From the NCBI GenBank assembly GCA_937920515.1, contig CALEUG010000007.1:1-64000 (forward strand): a stretch of DNA of 64,000 nucleotides, given 5' to 3'. Shown here piece by piece: positions 26,401 through 35,292 of the stretch. The position numbers and the translations under genes are program-made. Position 1 is the stretch's first letter, and each line of letters opens with the position of its first letter. Source of the DNA: an uncultured bacterium. Its GTDB lineage: Bacteria > Acidobacteriota > Aminicenantia > Aminicenantales > Saccharicenantaceae. Below the pieces are notes generated by a model. That model was not told where the DNA came from and did not search any database. It worked only from the letters and a program-made list of their open reading frames with translations.

Positions 26401-27159
26401 ATGATTACTTTTCCTATTATCATGGCCACCATTGTCATTCTCTATCTTCTGAACTGCATCAAGATACTGAAAGAATACGAAAGAGGGGTCATCTTCCGGC
26501 TGGGCCGGGTACTGTCCAAGACCAAGGGGCCAGGGCTGATATTTGTTTTCGCTCCTATCGACCGCCTGGTGCGTATCAGCCTGAGGCTGATAGTCATGGA
26601 CATCCCGCCCCAGGACGTTATCACCAAGGACAACGTTTCGGTCAAGGTCAACGCCGTTCTCTACTTCCGGGTGATGGACCCGCTGAAGGCCGTGCTGGAA
26701 GTCCAGGATTATCTCTACGCCACCTCCCAGCTCTCCCAGACCACGCTGCGCAGCGTTCTGGGTCAGGTGGAACTTGACGAACTCCTGTCGGAAAGAGAAA
26801 AACTCAACAGCCAGCTCCAGGAAATCATCGACCAGCACACCGACCCCTGGGGAGTCAAAGTTCAGCTGGTGGAAATCAAGCACATTGACCTGCCGGAAAC
26901 CATGGTCAGGGCCATCGCCCGCCAGGCTGAAGCTGAAAGAGAAAGAAGGGCCAAGGTTATTCACGCCGACGGTGAATTCCAGTCCGCAACCAAGCTGGCC
27001 CAGGCTGCCGAAATCATTTCCCAGAACCCCCAGACCATTATGCTGCGCTTCCTGGGCACCCTGACCGAAATTGCCACAGAGAAAAACTCGACCATCATCT
27101 TCCCGCTGCCGCTGGAAATTTTGAGAGCTTTTTCTGCAGATAAATCCAGGGAGAAGTGA
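26401..27159 (+). CDS. Slipin (stomatin-like SPFH protein)
   Basis: Membrane-scaffold protein of 252 residues with one N-terminal membrane segment (about 3-20) and a Band 7/SPFH domain ([13 protein letters not shown]-type opening as [13 protein letters not shown], then [14 protein letters not shown] and the coiled-coil [16 protein letters not shown]). GGAGGTCTG precedes the ATG. Slipins paired with NfeD proteases are known from many bacteria and archaea, and the protease is thought to act on the slipin C-terminus. Confidence 0.93.
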   Translation: MITFPIIMATIVILYLLNCIKILKEYERGVIFRLGRVLSKTKGPGLIFVFAPIDRLVRISLRLIVMDIPPQDVITKDNVSVKVNAVLYFRVMDPLKAVLEVQDYLYATSQLSQTTLRSVLGQVELDELLSEREKLNSQLQEIIDQHTDPWGVKVQLVEIKHIDLPETMVRAIARQAEAERERRAKVIHADGEFQSATKLAQAAEIISQNPQTIMLRFLGTLTEIATEKNSTIIFPLPLEILRAFSADKSREK

Positions 27160-27827
27160 CAACTTCCATGGTGAGAAATTACAGGGAAATACAGGTCTCT
27201 TCAACCATTCTGGTGGTTATAATCCTGGGGATAATCATCCTGGGCGCGGTTATCTTTTTTATCGGAGTCCAGGTCGGGAAAAAACAGGCCGACCTGATGG
27301 TCAAAACTATGACCGCCCGGAAAGCAGAAGAAACGGTCAGCGCCCCGGTTCCGGTTCCGGTTACCGAGGAAAGTTCAGGCGCGATGACCGGCCAGACTTC
27401 CCAGTCCACCGCTATGGTCCAGAGCCAGTCGCCACCCGAAACCGGTCTATCTGAAAAGCCGGCCGGCCAGACGGCTCCCGGCCCCGCTCAGCAGCCGGCC
27501 CCTGCACCAACCAGGACCAGCGAGCAGTCCACAGCCACTTCAGCCAGGAGCAGCACCAGCTCCAGAACGACAGTGCCCTCCACCGGGGGGAACTTTTTCA
27601 TTCAGGTCGGGGCCTTCAACGACCGACCGAGCGCCAGGCTGGAAGCTGAAAAGTACAAGAAGCAGGGTTACAACGCAGTGGTTAAAGAGCCCCTCGCCAG
27701 GGACCGGAAGCCTCTGTACCGCGTCTGGCTGGGCGGCTACCGGACCCGGGAGGAAGCCCAGAAAGCCCTGGCCGAGCTGGTCAGCAGGACGGCCCGCAAT
27801 CCCGGCTTTTTCATAGTGCAGCAGTAG
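27156..27827 (+). CDS. Membrane-anchored SPOR domain protein
   Basis: 223-residue protein with a short cytoplasmic part, one membrane segment (about 18-40), a long linker rich in Pro, Ser, Thr and Gln, and a C-terminal SPOR domain ([26 protein letters not shown] through [21 protein letters not shown]). SPOR domains bind denuded glycan at the division site. The GTG at 27156 overlaps the slipin stop codon by four bases; the ATG at 27168 is an alternative. Confidence 0.87.
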   Translation: MTTSMVRNYREIQVSSTILVVIILGIIILGAVIFFIGVQVGKKQADLMVKTMTARKAEETVSAPVPVPVTEESSGAMTGQTSQSTAMVQSQSPPETGLSEKPAGQTAPGPAQQPAPAPTRTSEQSTATSARSSTSSRTTVPSTGGNFFIQVGAFNDRPSARLEAEKYKKQGYNAVVKEPLARDRKPLYRVWLGGYRTREEAQKALAELVSRTARNPGFFIVQQ

Positions 27828-27953
27828 TAAGCAACCCGCCTGTCTGATGCCGGCCGAGCCGGAGAGGGAAAAGTCCCGGCTTGATTTTTGTCGCCTGTAC
27901 TCTTGACAGAAAGCCTTTTCTCCTCTATCTTGCCTCTGTCAGGAGAATCAGAA

Positions 27954-29097
27954 GTGAGCGAAACCGGATGGTTAGAACAGCTGGCCGAGGGCCGGGAAAA
28001 GGCTGCCGGCCTGTTCCGCAAACTGGAAGAAGTCCGAGGTTTTCTTTGACCTGGATAACAAGAGCCGGGAATTAGAAGATATCAAGAGCCGGTTATCCAG
28101 CCCCGAAACCTGGAACGATCAGAGAAAGTTCCAGGCACTGCAGATCAGGAAAAAACAGCTGGAAAAAGACCTCCAGTTTTATAAAAAGCTACAGAACGAC
28201 CGCGAAGAGATAGAAGTCCTGCTGGAGCTGGCCGAGGAAGGCGAAAAAGTCCTTAACGAGCTCACCCGGGCTCTCCACTCTTTCGAACAGGAACTTCAGG
28301 AGGCTGAGCTCCGGGCCCTTTTCTTTGATGAAGATGACTCCCGCAACGCCATTCTGACCATTCATCCCGGGGCCGGCGGCACCGAATCCCAGGACTGGGC
28401 CCAGATGCTCTTCCGGATGTACCTGAGATTTGCCGAGAGAAAAGGCTTCAGGACCGAGGTCCTTGATTTCCAGCCGGGAGAAGAGGCCGGTCTGAAGAGC
28501 GCCACCATCAGGTTTGAAGGCGATTATGCTTTCGGGCTGCTCAGCCAGGAATCGGGAGTTCACCGGCTGGTCAGGATTTCTCCCTTCGATGCCAACAAGC
28601 GCCGTCACACCTCATTTGCCGCGGTCTTCGTCTACCCGGAAATAGATGAAGACATCGAAATCGCAATCAATCCCGATGACCTGAAGATTGATACCTACCG
28701 GGCTTCGGGTAAGGGCGGCCAGCACGTCAACCGGACCGATTCAGCCGTCAGAATCACCCACCTGCCGACCGGTATCGTCGTTCAGTGTCAGAACGAGCGC
28801 TCCCAGCACCAGAACAAGGCCCGGGCCCTGAAGCTGTTAAAGGCCAGGCTGTATGAAATCGAAAGGAAGAAGAAACTGGAAAAAATAGATAAGCTGGAGG
28901 ACCTGAAATCGGACATCGCCTGGGGTAACCAGATCCGGTCCTATGTTCTCCACCCCTACAAGATGATCAAAGACCTGAGGACCAGGCTGGAAACCGGCGA
29001 TGTCGACCGGGTCCTCGACGGCGACCTGGACGAGTTCATCAAGGCTTCGCTGCTGCTGAGAAAAAAAGAGGCGCTGGCGGCCGAAAGAAAAGATTAA
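27954..29097 (+). CDS. prfB: Peptide chain release factor 2, with programmed +1 frameshift
   Basis: Terminates translation at UGA and UAA. The gene is in two frames: a GTG start at 27954 (AGGAG eight bases upstream) reads 31 codons to an in-frame TGA at 28047, and a shift of +1 at CTT-TGA-C continues to 29097, giving about 380 residues. The second frame carries the coiled-coil domain, the GGQ motif ([19 protein letters not shown]) and the family C-terminus. Reading only one frame gives a truncated protein. The site is autoregulatory: low RF2 favours the shift. Confidence 0.95.
28036..28050 (+). other. prfB: Programmed +1 frameshift site of prfB
   Basis: The zero frame ends in GGT TTT CTT TGA followed by C; tRNA-Leu slips forward by one so that GAC is read next. 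A GAGG sits seven bases before the TGA as the internal Shine-Dalgarno, shorter than the classical AGGGGG and one base further from the slip codon. The stop context UGAC is the one seen in other bacteria. Confidence 0.9.
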
Positions 29098-29102
29098 AAC
29101 CA

Positions 29103-29123
29103 GGGGCCCTCGCTCCTGGCCCC
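29103..29123. terminator. GC-rich hairpin between prfB and mazG
   Basis: GGGGCC / GGCCCC with a nine-base loop stands between the convergent prfB and mazG genes. It has no T-run on either side nearby, so any termination would be inefficient. Confidence 0.35.
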
Positions 29124-29149
29124 GGATTCCAGCTCTGCTTCTTATACTT

Positions 29150-30004
29150 TCACCTGCTTTTTTTCTTTTTCTGGCGCGGAAAATTCCTGCTTCTCTTGTT
29201 TTCGGTACTCAGCGAGGCCGGCTTATTTTTCTTAATAGTTTCCCAGACCCGGTCCAGCTCCTCAGGAGAACACTCGCTGACCTCGCGCCCCTCCCTCTTT
29301 AAGGCTCTTTCCAGCTGCCGCAAGCGCCGTTCAAATTTCCGGTTAGCCTGCCAGAGAATAACTTCTGGATTAAAGCCCAGCAGCCGGCAAACGTTGACCA
29401 GGGAAAATAGAGTGTCACCCAGCTCTTCCGCCGCTTCCCGGTTTCGTTTTTTCTTCAGCGATTTTTCCAGCTCGCCCATTTCCTCCTTGACTTTTTCCAG
29501 GGCAGAGCCGGCCTCCGGCCAGTCAAAACCATGGGCGGCCGCTCTCTGTCCCAGCATATAAGCATAGACCAGTGAAGGAGCAGAAGCTGGAAGTCCGTCC
29601 AGTATCGACCGGCGCTTCTTCTCCAGCAATTTATTTTTCTGCCAGCCAGCCAGAACCGCCTCCGGGCTCAACCTGGTTTTTCGCCCGAAGACATGAGGAT
29701 GACGTTCAATCATTTTCTGGTTGATACCTTTTAGGACATCGGCCAGGGTGAACAGGCCTTCTTCCTCGTAAAACCTGGTCAGAAAAACCACCTCCATCAG
29801 CACATCGCCCAGCTCTTCCCGGGCAGCCGCGGGATTCCTGGAGTTGATAGCTTCCACCGCCTCGTAGACTTCTTCCAGGAAATAGTTCAGAATATCCCGG
29901 CGGCTCCTGGCCCGATCCCAGGGACACCCCCGGGGCGAGCGCAGCCTGGCTATGATTTCCACCAGTTGCCGGAACCTGCGTCCGGCCTCAGTCGCAGCTT
30001 TCAC
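29150..30004 (-). CDS. mazG: Nucleoside triphosphate pyrophosphohydrolase MazG
   Basis: House-cleaning enzyme that hydrolyses NTPs and dNTPs to monophosphates. It is 284 residues with two tandem MazG domains; the first has LRSPRGCPWDRARSRRDIL, the EEVYEAVEAI helix and REELGDVLMEVVFL (ExxD). The second has the matching EEMGELEKSL and AAEELGDTLFSLVNV. The C-terminus ends in a basic tail (PRQKKKKSR). The start is GTG with GGAGG six bases upstream. It is divergent from the next gene. Confidence 0.94.
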   Translation of the reverse strand: MKAATEAGRRFRQLVEIIARLRSPRGCPWDRARSRRDILNYFLEEVYEAVEAINSRNPAAAREELGDVLMEVVFLTRFYEEEGLFTLADVLKGINQKMIERHPHVFGRKTRLSPEAVLAGWQKNKLLEKKRRSILDGLPASAPSLVYAYMLGQRAAAHGFDWPEAGSALEKVKEEMGELEKSLKKKRNREAAEELGDTLFSLVNVCRLLGFNPEVILWQANRKFERRLRQLERALKREGREVSECSPEELDRVWETIKKNKPASLSTENKRSRNFPRQKKKKSR

Positions 30005-30017
30005 TCCGGGCCTCCAC

Positions 30018-30046
30018 TTGAATTTTATCCGGATAATGGTTATGAT
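30018..30046 (+). promoter_or_regulatory. Candidate promoter of the DUF1844-ribF unit
   Basis: TTGAAT, 17 bases, TATGAT. The transcript would start near 30053 with a leader of about 70 bases. The leader contains no riboswitch-like structure that I can see. Confidence 0.45.
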
Positions 30047-30125
30047 TTAAGTCCGTAAGTTACCTTAAAGATGGCTTTTTTTCAACCCGGGATTTCTTTA
30101 AATCAGACAGGAGAAGAAACCCAGG

Positions 30126-30434
30126 ATGAACGACAGCACCAGGAACGGAAAGGCCCCTGAAGAATCCGGCGAATTCATGCCTCCCCTGGAGTTCAGTTCC
30201 ATTGTCTTCCCCCTCTACACCCAGGCCCTGATCAAGCTCGGCCTGCTGGAAGACCCCAGAACCAACCAGCTGGAGACCAACCTGGAATACGCCAGACGGC
30301 TGATCGACATCCTGGACCTGCTGCGCGACCGGACCAAGGGCAACCTGGAACCGGAAGAAGAAAAGTTCCTGGAAGCTGTTCTTTCCCAGCTTAAGCTCAA
30401 CTATCTCAAGAAGGTCGAGGCTATCAAGCTCTGA
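30126..30434 (+). CDS. DUF1844 domain protein
   Basis: 102-residue protein, function unknown. The body from residue 18 (MPPLEFSSIVFPLYTQALIKLGL) and the helical segment LEYARRLIDILDLLRDRTKGNLEPEE are the DUF1844 pattern found widely in Acidobacteriota and deltaproteobacterial genomes. It has no membrane segment. The ATG follows AGGAG by a longish gap. It precedes ribF by five bases, so the two are co-transcribed. Confidence 0.8.
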   Translation: MNDSTRNGKAPEESGEFMPPLEFSSIVFPLYTQALIKLGLLEDPRTNQLETNLEYARRLIDILDLLRDRTKGNLEPEEEKFLEAVLSQLKLNYLKKVEAIKL

Positions 30435-30439
30435 ACTCG

Positions 30440-31384
30440 ATGAAAGTCTTCCGCCGCCTGACACCCCGGTTGAAAACCCTGACCCGGAATTCTGTCCTGG
30501 CCATTGGTGTCTTTGACGGCTGCCACCTCGGTCACCAGAAGATCCTGAAAAGTCTGATAGACCGGAGCCGCCGGCTGGGAGTGGCTTCCGGGCTGATGAC
30601 TTTTTCGCCCCATCCGGACCGCGTCCTGAATCATAAGAAAATCAAGCTGATCCAGACCGAACAGCAGAAGCTGGAATGGCTGGAAAAGCAGGGACTGGAC
30701 TACTGTCTGGTCCTGTCGCTGGAAAAGGACCTGGCCGCGCTCAGCGGGCAGGAATTCGCCAGGAGAATCCTCGGAAAGCAACTGGGAATCCAGGAGGTTG
30801 TGGTCGGCCAGAATTTCCGCTTCGGCCACAACCGGCAGTGTGGAGTGCGAGAACTGAGACAATTCGGCACTCGCCATGGTTTCCGGGTCGTGGCGGTCAG
30901 GCCGGTGAAAAAGGGCAGAACCCAGGTCAGCTCCAGCCTTATCAGGAATTACCTGGAAAAAGGCCAGGTTGAGCGGGCAGCCAGGCTGCTTGGCCGTCCC
31001 TACGAAATTCTGGGAAATATAATCAGGGGACGGGGCTTGGGCCGGACTCTCGGTTTTCCCACAATCAACCTGAAAACGCAGAACGAAATACTCCCCCCGG
31101 GGGTTTACCAGAGCCTGGTAAAAATCGGAAACACTATTTTCCGGTCCGTGGCCAACATCGGCTTCCGCCCAACCCTTGCAGGACGGCGGTCCTCGGTTGA
31201 AGCGCACCTGCTGGATTTTTCCGGAAAACTCTACGGCCGGCAGGTCAGGCTTTACCTCTTAAAAAAGCTAAGGGAAGAAAAGAAATTCCCCTCGGTTGAG
31301 GCCCTACGCCGGCAAATTACAGCCGACGTCTCCCGGACCAGGAGACTGTTTCAGACCCGGGGCCGCCGGTCTTCGGAATCTTGA
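30440..31384 (+). CDS. ribF: Bifunctional riboflavin kinase / FAD synthetase
   Basis: Makes FMN from riboflavin and then FAD. The 314 residues have an N-terminal nucleotidyltransferase domain (AIGVFDGCHLGHQKIL, then VVVGQNFRFGHNRQCG) and a C-terminal riboflavin kinase domain with GRGLGRTLGFPTINL and LPPGVYQS. Both domains look complete. No flavin riboswitch precedes the unit. Its stop codon lies inside the -35 box of the pyrR promoter. Confidence 0.96.
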   Translation: MKVFRRLTPRLKTLTRNSVLAIGVFDGCHLGHQKILKSLIDRSRRLGVASGLMTFSPHPDRVLNHKKIKLIQTEQQKLEWLEKQGLDYCLVLSLEKDLAALSGQEFARRILGKQLGIQEVVVGQNFRFGHNRQCGVRELRQFGTRHGFRVVAVRPVKKGRTQVSSSLIRNYLEKGQVERAARLLGRPYEILGNIIRGRGLGRTLGFPTINLKTQNEILPPGVYQSLVKIGNTIFRSVANIGFRPTLAGRRSSVEAHLLDFSGKLYGRQVRLYLLKKLREEKKFPSVEALRRQITADVSRTRRLFQTRGRRSSES

Positions 31385-31409
31385 CATTTGAGCGGTTTTA
31401 GCTAAATAT
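31381..31409 (+). promoter_or_regulatory. Promoter of pyrR-pyrC overlapping the end of ribF
   Basis: A perfect TTGACA contains the ribF stop codon. TAAATA follows after 16 bases or AAATAT after 17. The leader to the pyrR start is short, about 25-30 bases, with GAGG before the ATG. Confidence 0.52.
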
Positions 31410-31442
31410 AACTCTTTCAACTAATAAGCAGTGAGGTTGCTG

Positions 31443-32006
31443 ATGAAAAATAAGGTTAAAGCCCGGGTGATGGACAACGGAAAGATCCGCCGGACACTGG
31501 TGCGGATGGCCACCGAAATTGCCGAGCGCAACCGGGATCTGAAAAAGCTGGTCCTGGTGGGCATCAAGACCAGGGGCATTTACCTGGTCAACAGGATAGC
31601 CGAAATTCTGAAACAGAACGAAGGGCTGGAAGTACCGGTTCTCACTCTGGACATCACTCCCTACCGGGATGACCTGAAGCCCTCTGACAAAAAGAAATCC
31701 ATAGATAAAAATGAAATAAAGGCCAGGCTGGACGGCCGCGACGTCCTGTTGATAGACGATGTGCTCTTTACCGGGCGGACCATCCGGGCGGCCATGGAGG
31801 CCATTTTCGACCTCGGGCGCCCCCGGACGATTCAGCTGGCTGTGCTCATCGACCGCGGTCACCGGGAACTGCCCATCAGGCCAGATTATGTCGGCCGGCT
31901 GCTACCCACTTCCCGGAGGGAGCGGGTGGAAGTCCGGTTAAAGGAGATTGACGGGGTTGATGAAGTTCTGATCACCGAACCCCAGGTAAAACTTAACAAG
32001 AAATAG
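31443..32006 (+). CDS. pyrR: Pyr operon regulator / uracil phosphoribosyltransferase PyrR
   Basis: Binds pyr mRNA in response to UMP in other bacteria and also has uracil phosphoribosyltransferase activity. The 187 residues carry the PRPP loop VLLIDDVLFTGRTIRAA and the family segment IKTRGIYLVNRIA. The ATG at 31443 is chosen because GAGG lies six bases upstream; GTG at 31431 is open but has no ribosome site. The short leader has no obvious PyrR-binding loop and attenuator, so control may be translational or lost. Confidence 0.94.
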   Translation: MKNKVKARVMDNGKIRRTLVRMATEIAERNRDLKKLVLVGIKTRGIYLVNRIAEILKQNEGLEVPVLTLDITPYRDDLKPSDKKKSIDKNEIKARLDGRDVLLIDDVLFTGRTIRAAMEAIFDLGRPRTIQLAVLIDRGHRELPIRPDYVGRLLPTSRRERVEVRLKEIDGVDEVLITEPQVKLNKK

Positions 32007-32033
32007 GTTATAATCAGTGGCGGGAGTTCAGAC

Positions 32034-33323
32034 TTGAAGCTTCTGATTAAAAAAGGAAGGGTGCTGGACCCTGGCCAGAAGATTGACGGGACCTTCGACC
32101 TGTTGCTGGCCGAAGGCCGGATTGTTTCCATTCAACCTGAAATCCGGGTAGAAGCCGACAGGGTGGTAGAGGCCAGCGGCCTGCTGGTGGTGCCGGGGTT
32201 GATTGACCTGCACGTCCACCTGCGAGAACCGGGTTTCGAGCACAAGGAGACGATAGGGAGCGGCAGCCGGGCCGCAGCCCGGGGAGGCTTCACCACCATC
32301 TGCTGCATGCCCAATACCAGCCCGGTGGCTGATTCAGTTGAGATAATCAGGTTCATAAAAGAAAAAGCCCGCAAAGAGGCGGTGGTAAACGTCCTGCCGG
32401 TGGCCGCCGTAACCGTGGGACAGAAGGGCCAGGAGCTGGCCCCCCTAACTGAGCTGGCCGAGGCCGGCGCGGCTGCTTTCTCTGACGATGGCCAGCCGGT
32501 CTGGAATAGCGCCCTGATGAGACAGGCCATGGAAAAAGCGGCCGGGCTCGGACTGTTGCTCATAGACCACTGCGAGGAAAAATCGCTGGCTACCGGCGGA
32601 GTAATAAATGAGGGAGAGGTGTCCAGGAGACTCGACCTCCCTGGCATTCCAGCCGCGGCCGAAGAAATCATGGTGGCCAGGGATATAATTCTGGCCAGGC
32701 ATACAGGATGCCCGGTTCATCTGGCTCACCTTAGCACGGCAGGTTCGGTAGAACTCCTTGACCGGGCAAGAGCGGAAGGAGTCCCTGTCTCGGCGGAAGT
32801 TACGCCTCACCACCTGCTTCTAACTGAAGAGCAGTTTTTAAGCCGGGATCCGGTTTACAAGGTTAATCCGCCCCTCCGGACTGAAGCGGACCGCCAGTCC
32901 TTGCTCCGGGCCCTGAGAAGCGGGCTGATTGAGGTCATAGCCACCGACCATGCCCCGCATACCGAGCAGGAAAAAAACCAGGGCCTGGAAAAGGCACCTT
33001 TCGGCATCAACGGGCTGGAAACCGCCATCCCCTCCCTGCTGGACAGGCTGGTCAGAACCGGAGAGCTTTCCCTCGAGCGCTTGATAGAAGCCCTGACCAT
33101 AGCCCCGGCCAGGTTGCTGAAGCTTGAAAAAAAAGGACGGATAAAGGTCGGAGCCGATGCCGACCTGGTCCTGCTGGACCTCGACGGAACATCTCTGATC
33201 AGGCGGGAAGACCTTCAGTCCCGGAGTAAAAACACACCCTTCCTGAACACCCGCTTCTACGGGGCAGTGGTCCTGACTGTAGTCGGCGGAAAAGTGGTCT
33301 ACCCTTTCGAAAAGAATGACTGA
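32034..33323 (+). CDS. pyrC: Dihydroorotase, class I
   Basis: Cyclises carbamoyl-aspartate in pyrimidine synthesis. The 429-residue amidohydrolase shows the zinc motif DLHVHLREPGFEHKETI, GGFTTICCMPNTSPV and the DHAPHTEQEK segment with the catalytic Asp. The start codon is TTG with GGGAG seven bases upstream. It lies 27 bases after pyrR. The usual pyrB between pyrR and pyrC is absent here, so aspartate carbamoyltransferase must be elsewhere. Confidence 0.96.
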   Translation: MKLLIKKGRVLDPGQKIDGTFDLLLAEGRIVSIQPEIRVEADRVVEASGLLVVPGLIDLHVHLREPGFEHKETIGSGSRAAARGGFTTICCMPNTSPVADSVEIIRFIKEKARKEAVVNVLPVAAVTVGQKGQELAPLTELAEAGAAAFSDDGQPVWNSALMRQAMEKAAGLGLLLIDHCEEKSLATGGVINEGEVSRRLDLPGIPAAAEEIMVARDIILARHTGCPVHLAHLSTAGSVELLDRARAEGVPVSAEVTPHHLLLTEEQFLSRDPVYKVNPPLRTEADRQSLLRALRSGLIEVIATDHAPHTEQEKNQGLEKAPFGINGLETAIPSLLDRLVRTGELSLERLIEALTIAPARLLKLEKKGRIKVGADADLVLLDLDGTSLIRREDLQSRSKNTPFLNTRFYGAVVLTVVGGKVVYPFEKND

Positions 33324-33350
33324 TAACAGAAATAGAAGGTCTGAGTAAAC

Positions 33351-34121
33351 TTGGTTACCATCGAAAAAAAACTGGGTTATCGCTTCCAGAATCCCGCTCT
33401 GCTGAAACAGGCCCTGACCCACAGTTCCTATGCCTATGAACACCTGGAAGACAGGGTGCAGGACAACGAAATTCTGGAATTCCTCGGTGATTCAGTAGTG
33501 GGTCTGGTCCTGGCCGATTTTCTCCGCCAGACCTACCCGGAACTGGGCGAGGGACAGCTGTCCAAGCTCAAGGCCGCCCTGGTTTCCACCAGTTCCCTTT
33601 CCATCCTGGCCAGAAAACTGGGGCTGGACCGGGCCATCCTGCTGGGTCGCGGTGAAGAGAAAAGCGGTGGCCGCAAGAAAAAGAGCATCCTGGCCGGCAC
33701 CTTTGAAGCCGTGATGGGAGCGGTCTACCTGGACAGCAACTTCGAAACCAGCCGCCAGGTGTTGCAGGCTCTGGTCAAAAAACACTTCAAGAAACTTCCG
33801 CGGGACAATTTCCAGATCAACAATTTTAAATCAGCCCTGCAGGAGTTCTTTGGCCAGCGCAAGCTACCGGGACCGGTCTACCGGACGGTTAGCGAAAGCG
33901 GGCCGGCCCACGACCGGGTATTCACGGTGGAAGTGATATCCGGGGAAAAGGTTCTGGCCAGGGCCAGCGGCCCGTCCAAAAAGAGCGCCGAACAGAAGGC
34001 CGCCCAGAAGGCCCTGAAGAAGATGCTGAAGAACAGGTTCAATGTTTTCAGCGAGGAAGCCTTCATCCTCAACCCGGAAGCGGAGGCCAAAGCCCTGCCA
34101 GCCGTTTCCGAACAAAAGTAA
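33351..34121 (+). CDS. rnc: Ribonuclease III
   Basis: Cuts double-stranded RNA in rRNA maturation and RNA decay. The 256 residues have the endonuclease domain (LTHSSYAYEH, the signature NEILEFLGDSVVGL and the metal-binding GTFEAVMGAVYLD) and a C-terminal dsRNA-binding domain (FKSALQEFFGQRKLPGPVYR through SAEQKAAQKALKKML). The start codon appears to be TTG; AGAAGGT lies upstream at a longer spacing. It is 27 bases after pyrC. Confidence 0.95.
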   Translation: MVTIEKKLGYRFQNPALLKQALTHSSYAYEHLEDRVQDNEILEFLGDSVVGLVLADFLRQTYPELGEGQLSKLKAALVSTSSLSILARKLGLDRAILLGRGEEKSGGRKKKSILAGTFEAVMGAVYLDSNFETSRQVLQALVKKHFKKLPRDNFQINNFKSALQEFFGQRKLPGPVYRTVSESGPAHDRVFTVEVISGEKVLARASGPSKKSAEQKAAQKALKKMLKNRFNVFSEEAFILNPEAEAKALPAVSEQK

Positions 34122-34262
34122 CCGGAAAGACCTGCTCCCGGAGATAACTCTTTCGGGGTTTTCTGTCCGGGGCGGCCCCCCTGCCCCAAAACAGACTGAC
34201 CGCAGTAACCAAAATCCAGGCAGCAGAAGGTTGGAATTTTCCTGTGAGCGCCGACCGTCTTC

Positions 34263-35282
34263 CTACTTGCTCATCAGAACTGCCAGGAATTTAAGCGAGG
34301 GGACATTTTCAAACACTATCTTGAATACCGCCAGCAGAGGAACAGACAGGAACATCCCGGCTATCCCCCACAGCCAGCCCCAGAAAATCAATGAAAAAAT
34401 TACCAGCAACGGACTGAGGTCCAGGCTGCGGCCCATGAGCCTGGGGTCGAGGAAATTACCGATGACGGTCTGGATGAGACCGAGCAAGATCAGAATCCAG
34501 AGAGGAACAAGAGAATTGCCAAACTGGAAGAAGGCCATCAGGACAGCCAGGACAGTGGCAATTATCGAACCAAGAGAAGGAATATAGTTCAGGATAAACG
34601 TCAGAAACCCCAGAAGAAGGGCAAAATCCACACCGAATAGCAGCAGAATGAAAGTGGCTAAGGCGCCGGTCAGCAGGCTTACCACCGTCTTTACGGCCAA
34701 ATATTTCTGGACCTGGCGGTTGATGCTGGCCACTATCCGGTTGACGTAGACCGCCCGCTCCTCGGCCAGAGCCGCGGCAATTTTAGACGGGAGCCTGTCG
34801 CGGCCGGCCAGGATAAAAATGACAAAGACAAAAACAATCAACAGGTTTCCCAGGAAGGCCAGAAAGGAGCCCAGGGTGCCCAGCAAAAACCCGGTCAGCT
34901 TTTCTACATTGAACTGGGAAATTATGGTTGGAAGGCTGGCCTTAAAGGGCAGGTGTTCCAGCCAGGCAGTCAACTCCGCCACCAGTGAATCCACCTGCCG
35001 GTTGTACTTGGGAAACTCGGAAGCAAAGTACTTGCCGCTCGAATAGAGCAACAGGCCAAAAAGGTAAAGCAGGGCAAAGGTCAGGGCCAGGATGGAAATG
35101 AAGGCCAGCGGTTTTGGAACTTTGAATTTGATCAGCCAGTCCAGCAGCGGGGAAATGGCATAGGAAATAAAAAGGGCCACCAGGAGCGGCAGCAGGACCG
35201 GCCTGGCAATCTTCAGGATAATGCCACTTATGAACAGAACGATGATCACCAGGGAAATTCTGGTCAGTCTGGATTCGGCCAA
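34263..35282 (-). CDS. AI-2E family transporter (UPF0118)
   Basis: Integral membrane protein of 339 residues with about eight hydrophobic segments. The layout (two N-terminal segments, a soluble helical loop, then four to five segments ending with GIAGMFLSVPLLAVFKIVFENVP) is that of the AI-2E/PerM family. Members include exporters and sodium-proton antiporters; the substrate here is unknown. The TTG start has AGGGGA upstream. It lies 10 bases after the DUF6599 gene in the same transcript. Confidence 0.87.
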   Translation of the reverse strand: MAESRLTRISLVIIVLFISGIILKIARPVLLPLLVALFISYAISPLLDWLIKFKVPKPLAFISILALTFALLYLFGLLLYSSGKYFASEFPKYNRQVDSLVAELTAWLEHLPFKASLPTIISQFNVEKLTGFLLGTLGSFLAFLGNLLIVFVFVIFILAGRDRLPSKIAAALAEERAVYVNRIVASINRQVQKYLAVKTVVSLLTGALATFILLLFGVDFALLLGFLTFILNYIPSLGSIIATVLAVLMAFFQFGNSLVPLWILILLGLIQTVIGNFLDPRLMGRSLDLSPLLVIFSLIFWGWLWGIAGMFLSVPLLAVFKIVFENVPSLKFLAVLMSK

Positions 35283-35292
35283 GTTCGGTCCC

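Noticed and set aside
27881-28075. Open frame overlapping the start of prfB
   Set aside because: It is in the third frame; the GTG frame at 27954 joined by the CTT-TGA-C shift explains the region as RF2.
30047-30125. FMN riboswitch before the ribF unit
   Set aside because: The leader is too short and lacks the conserved FMN aptamer blocks.
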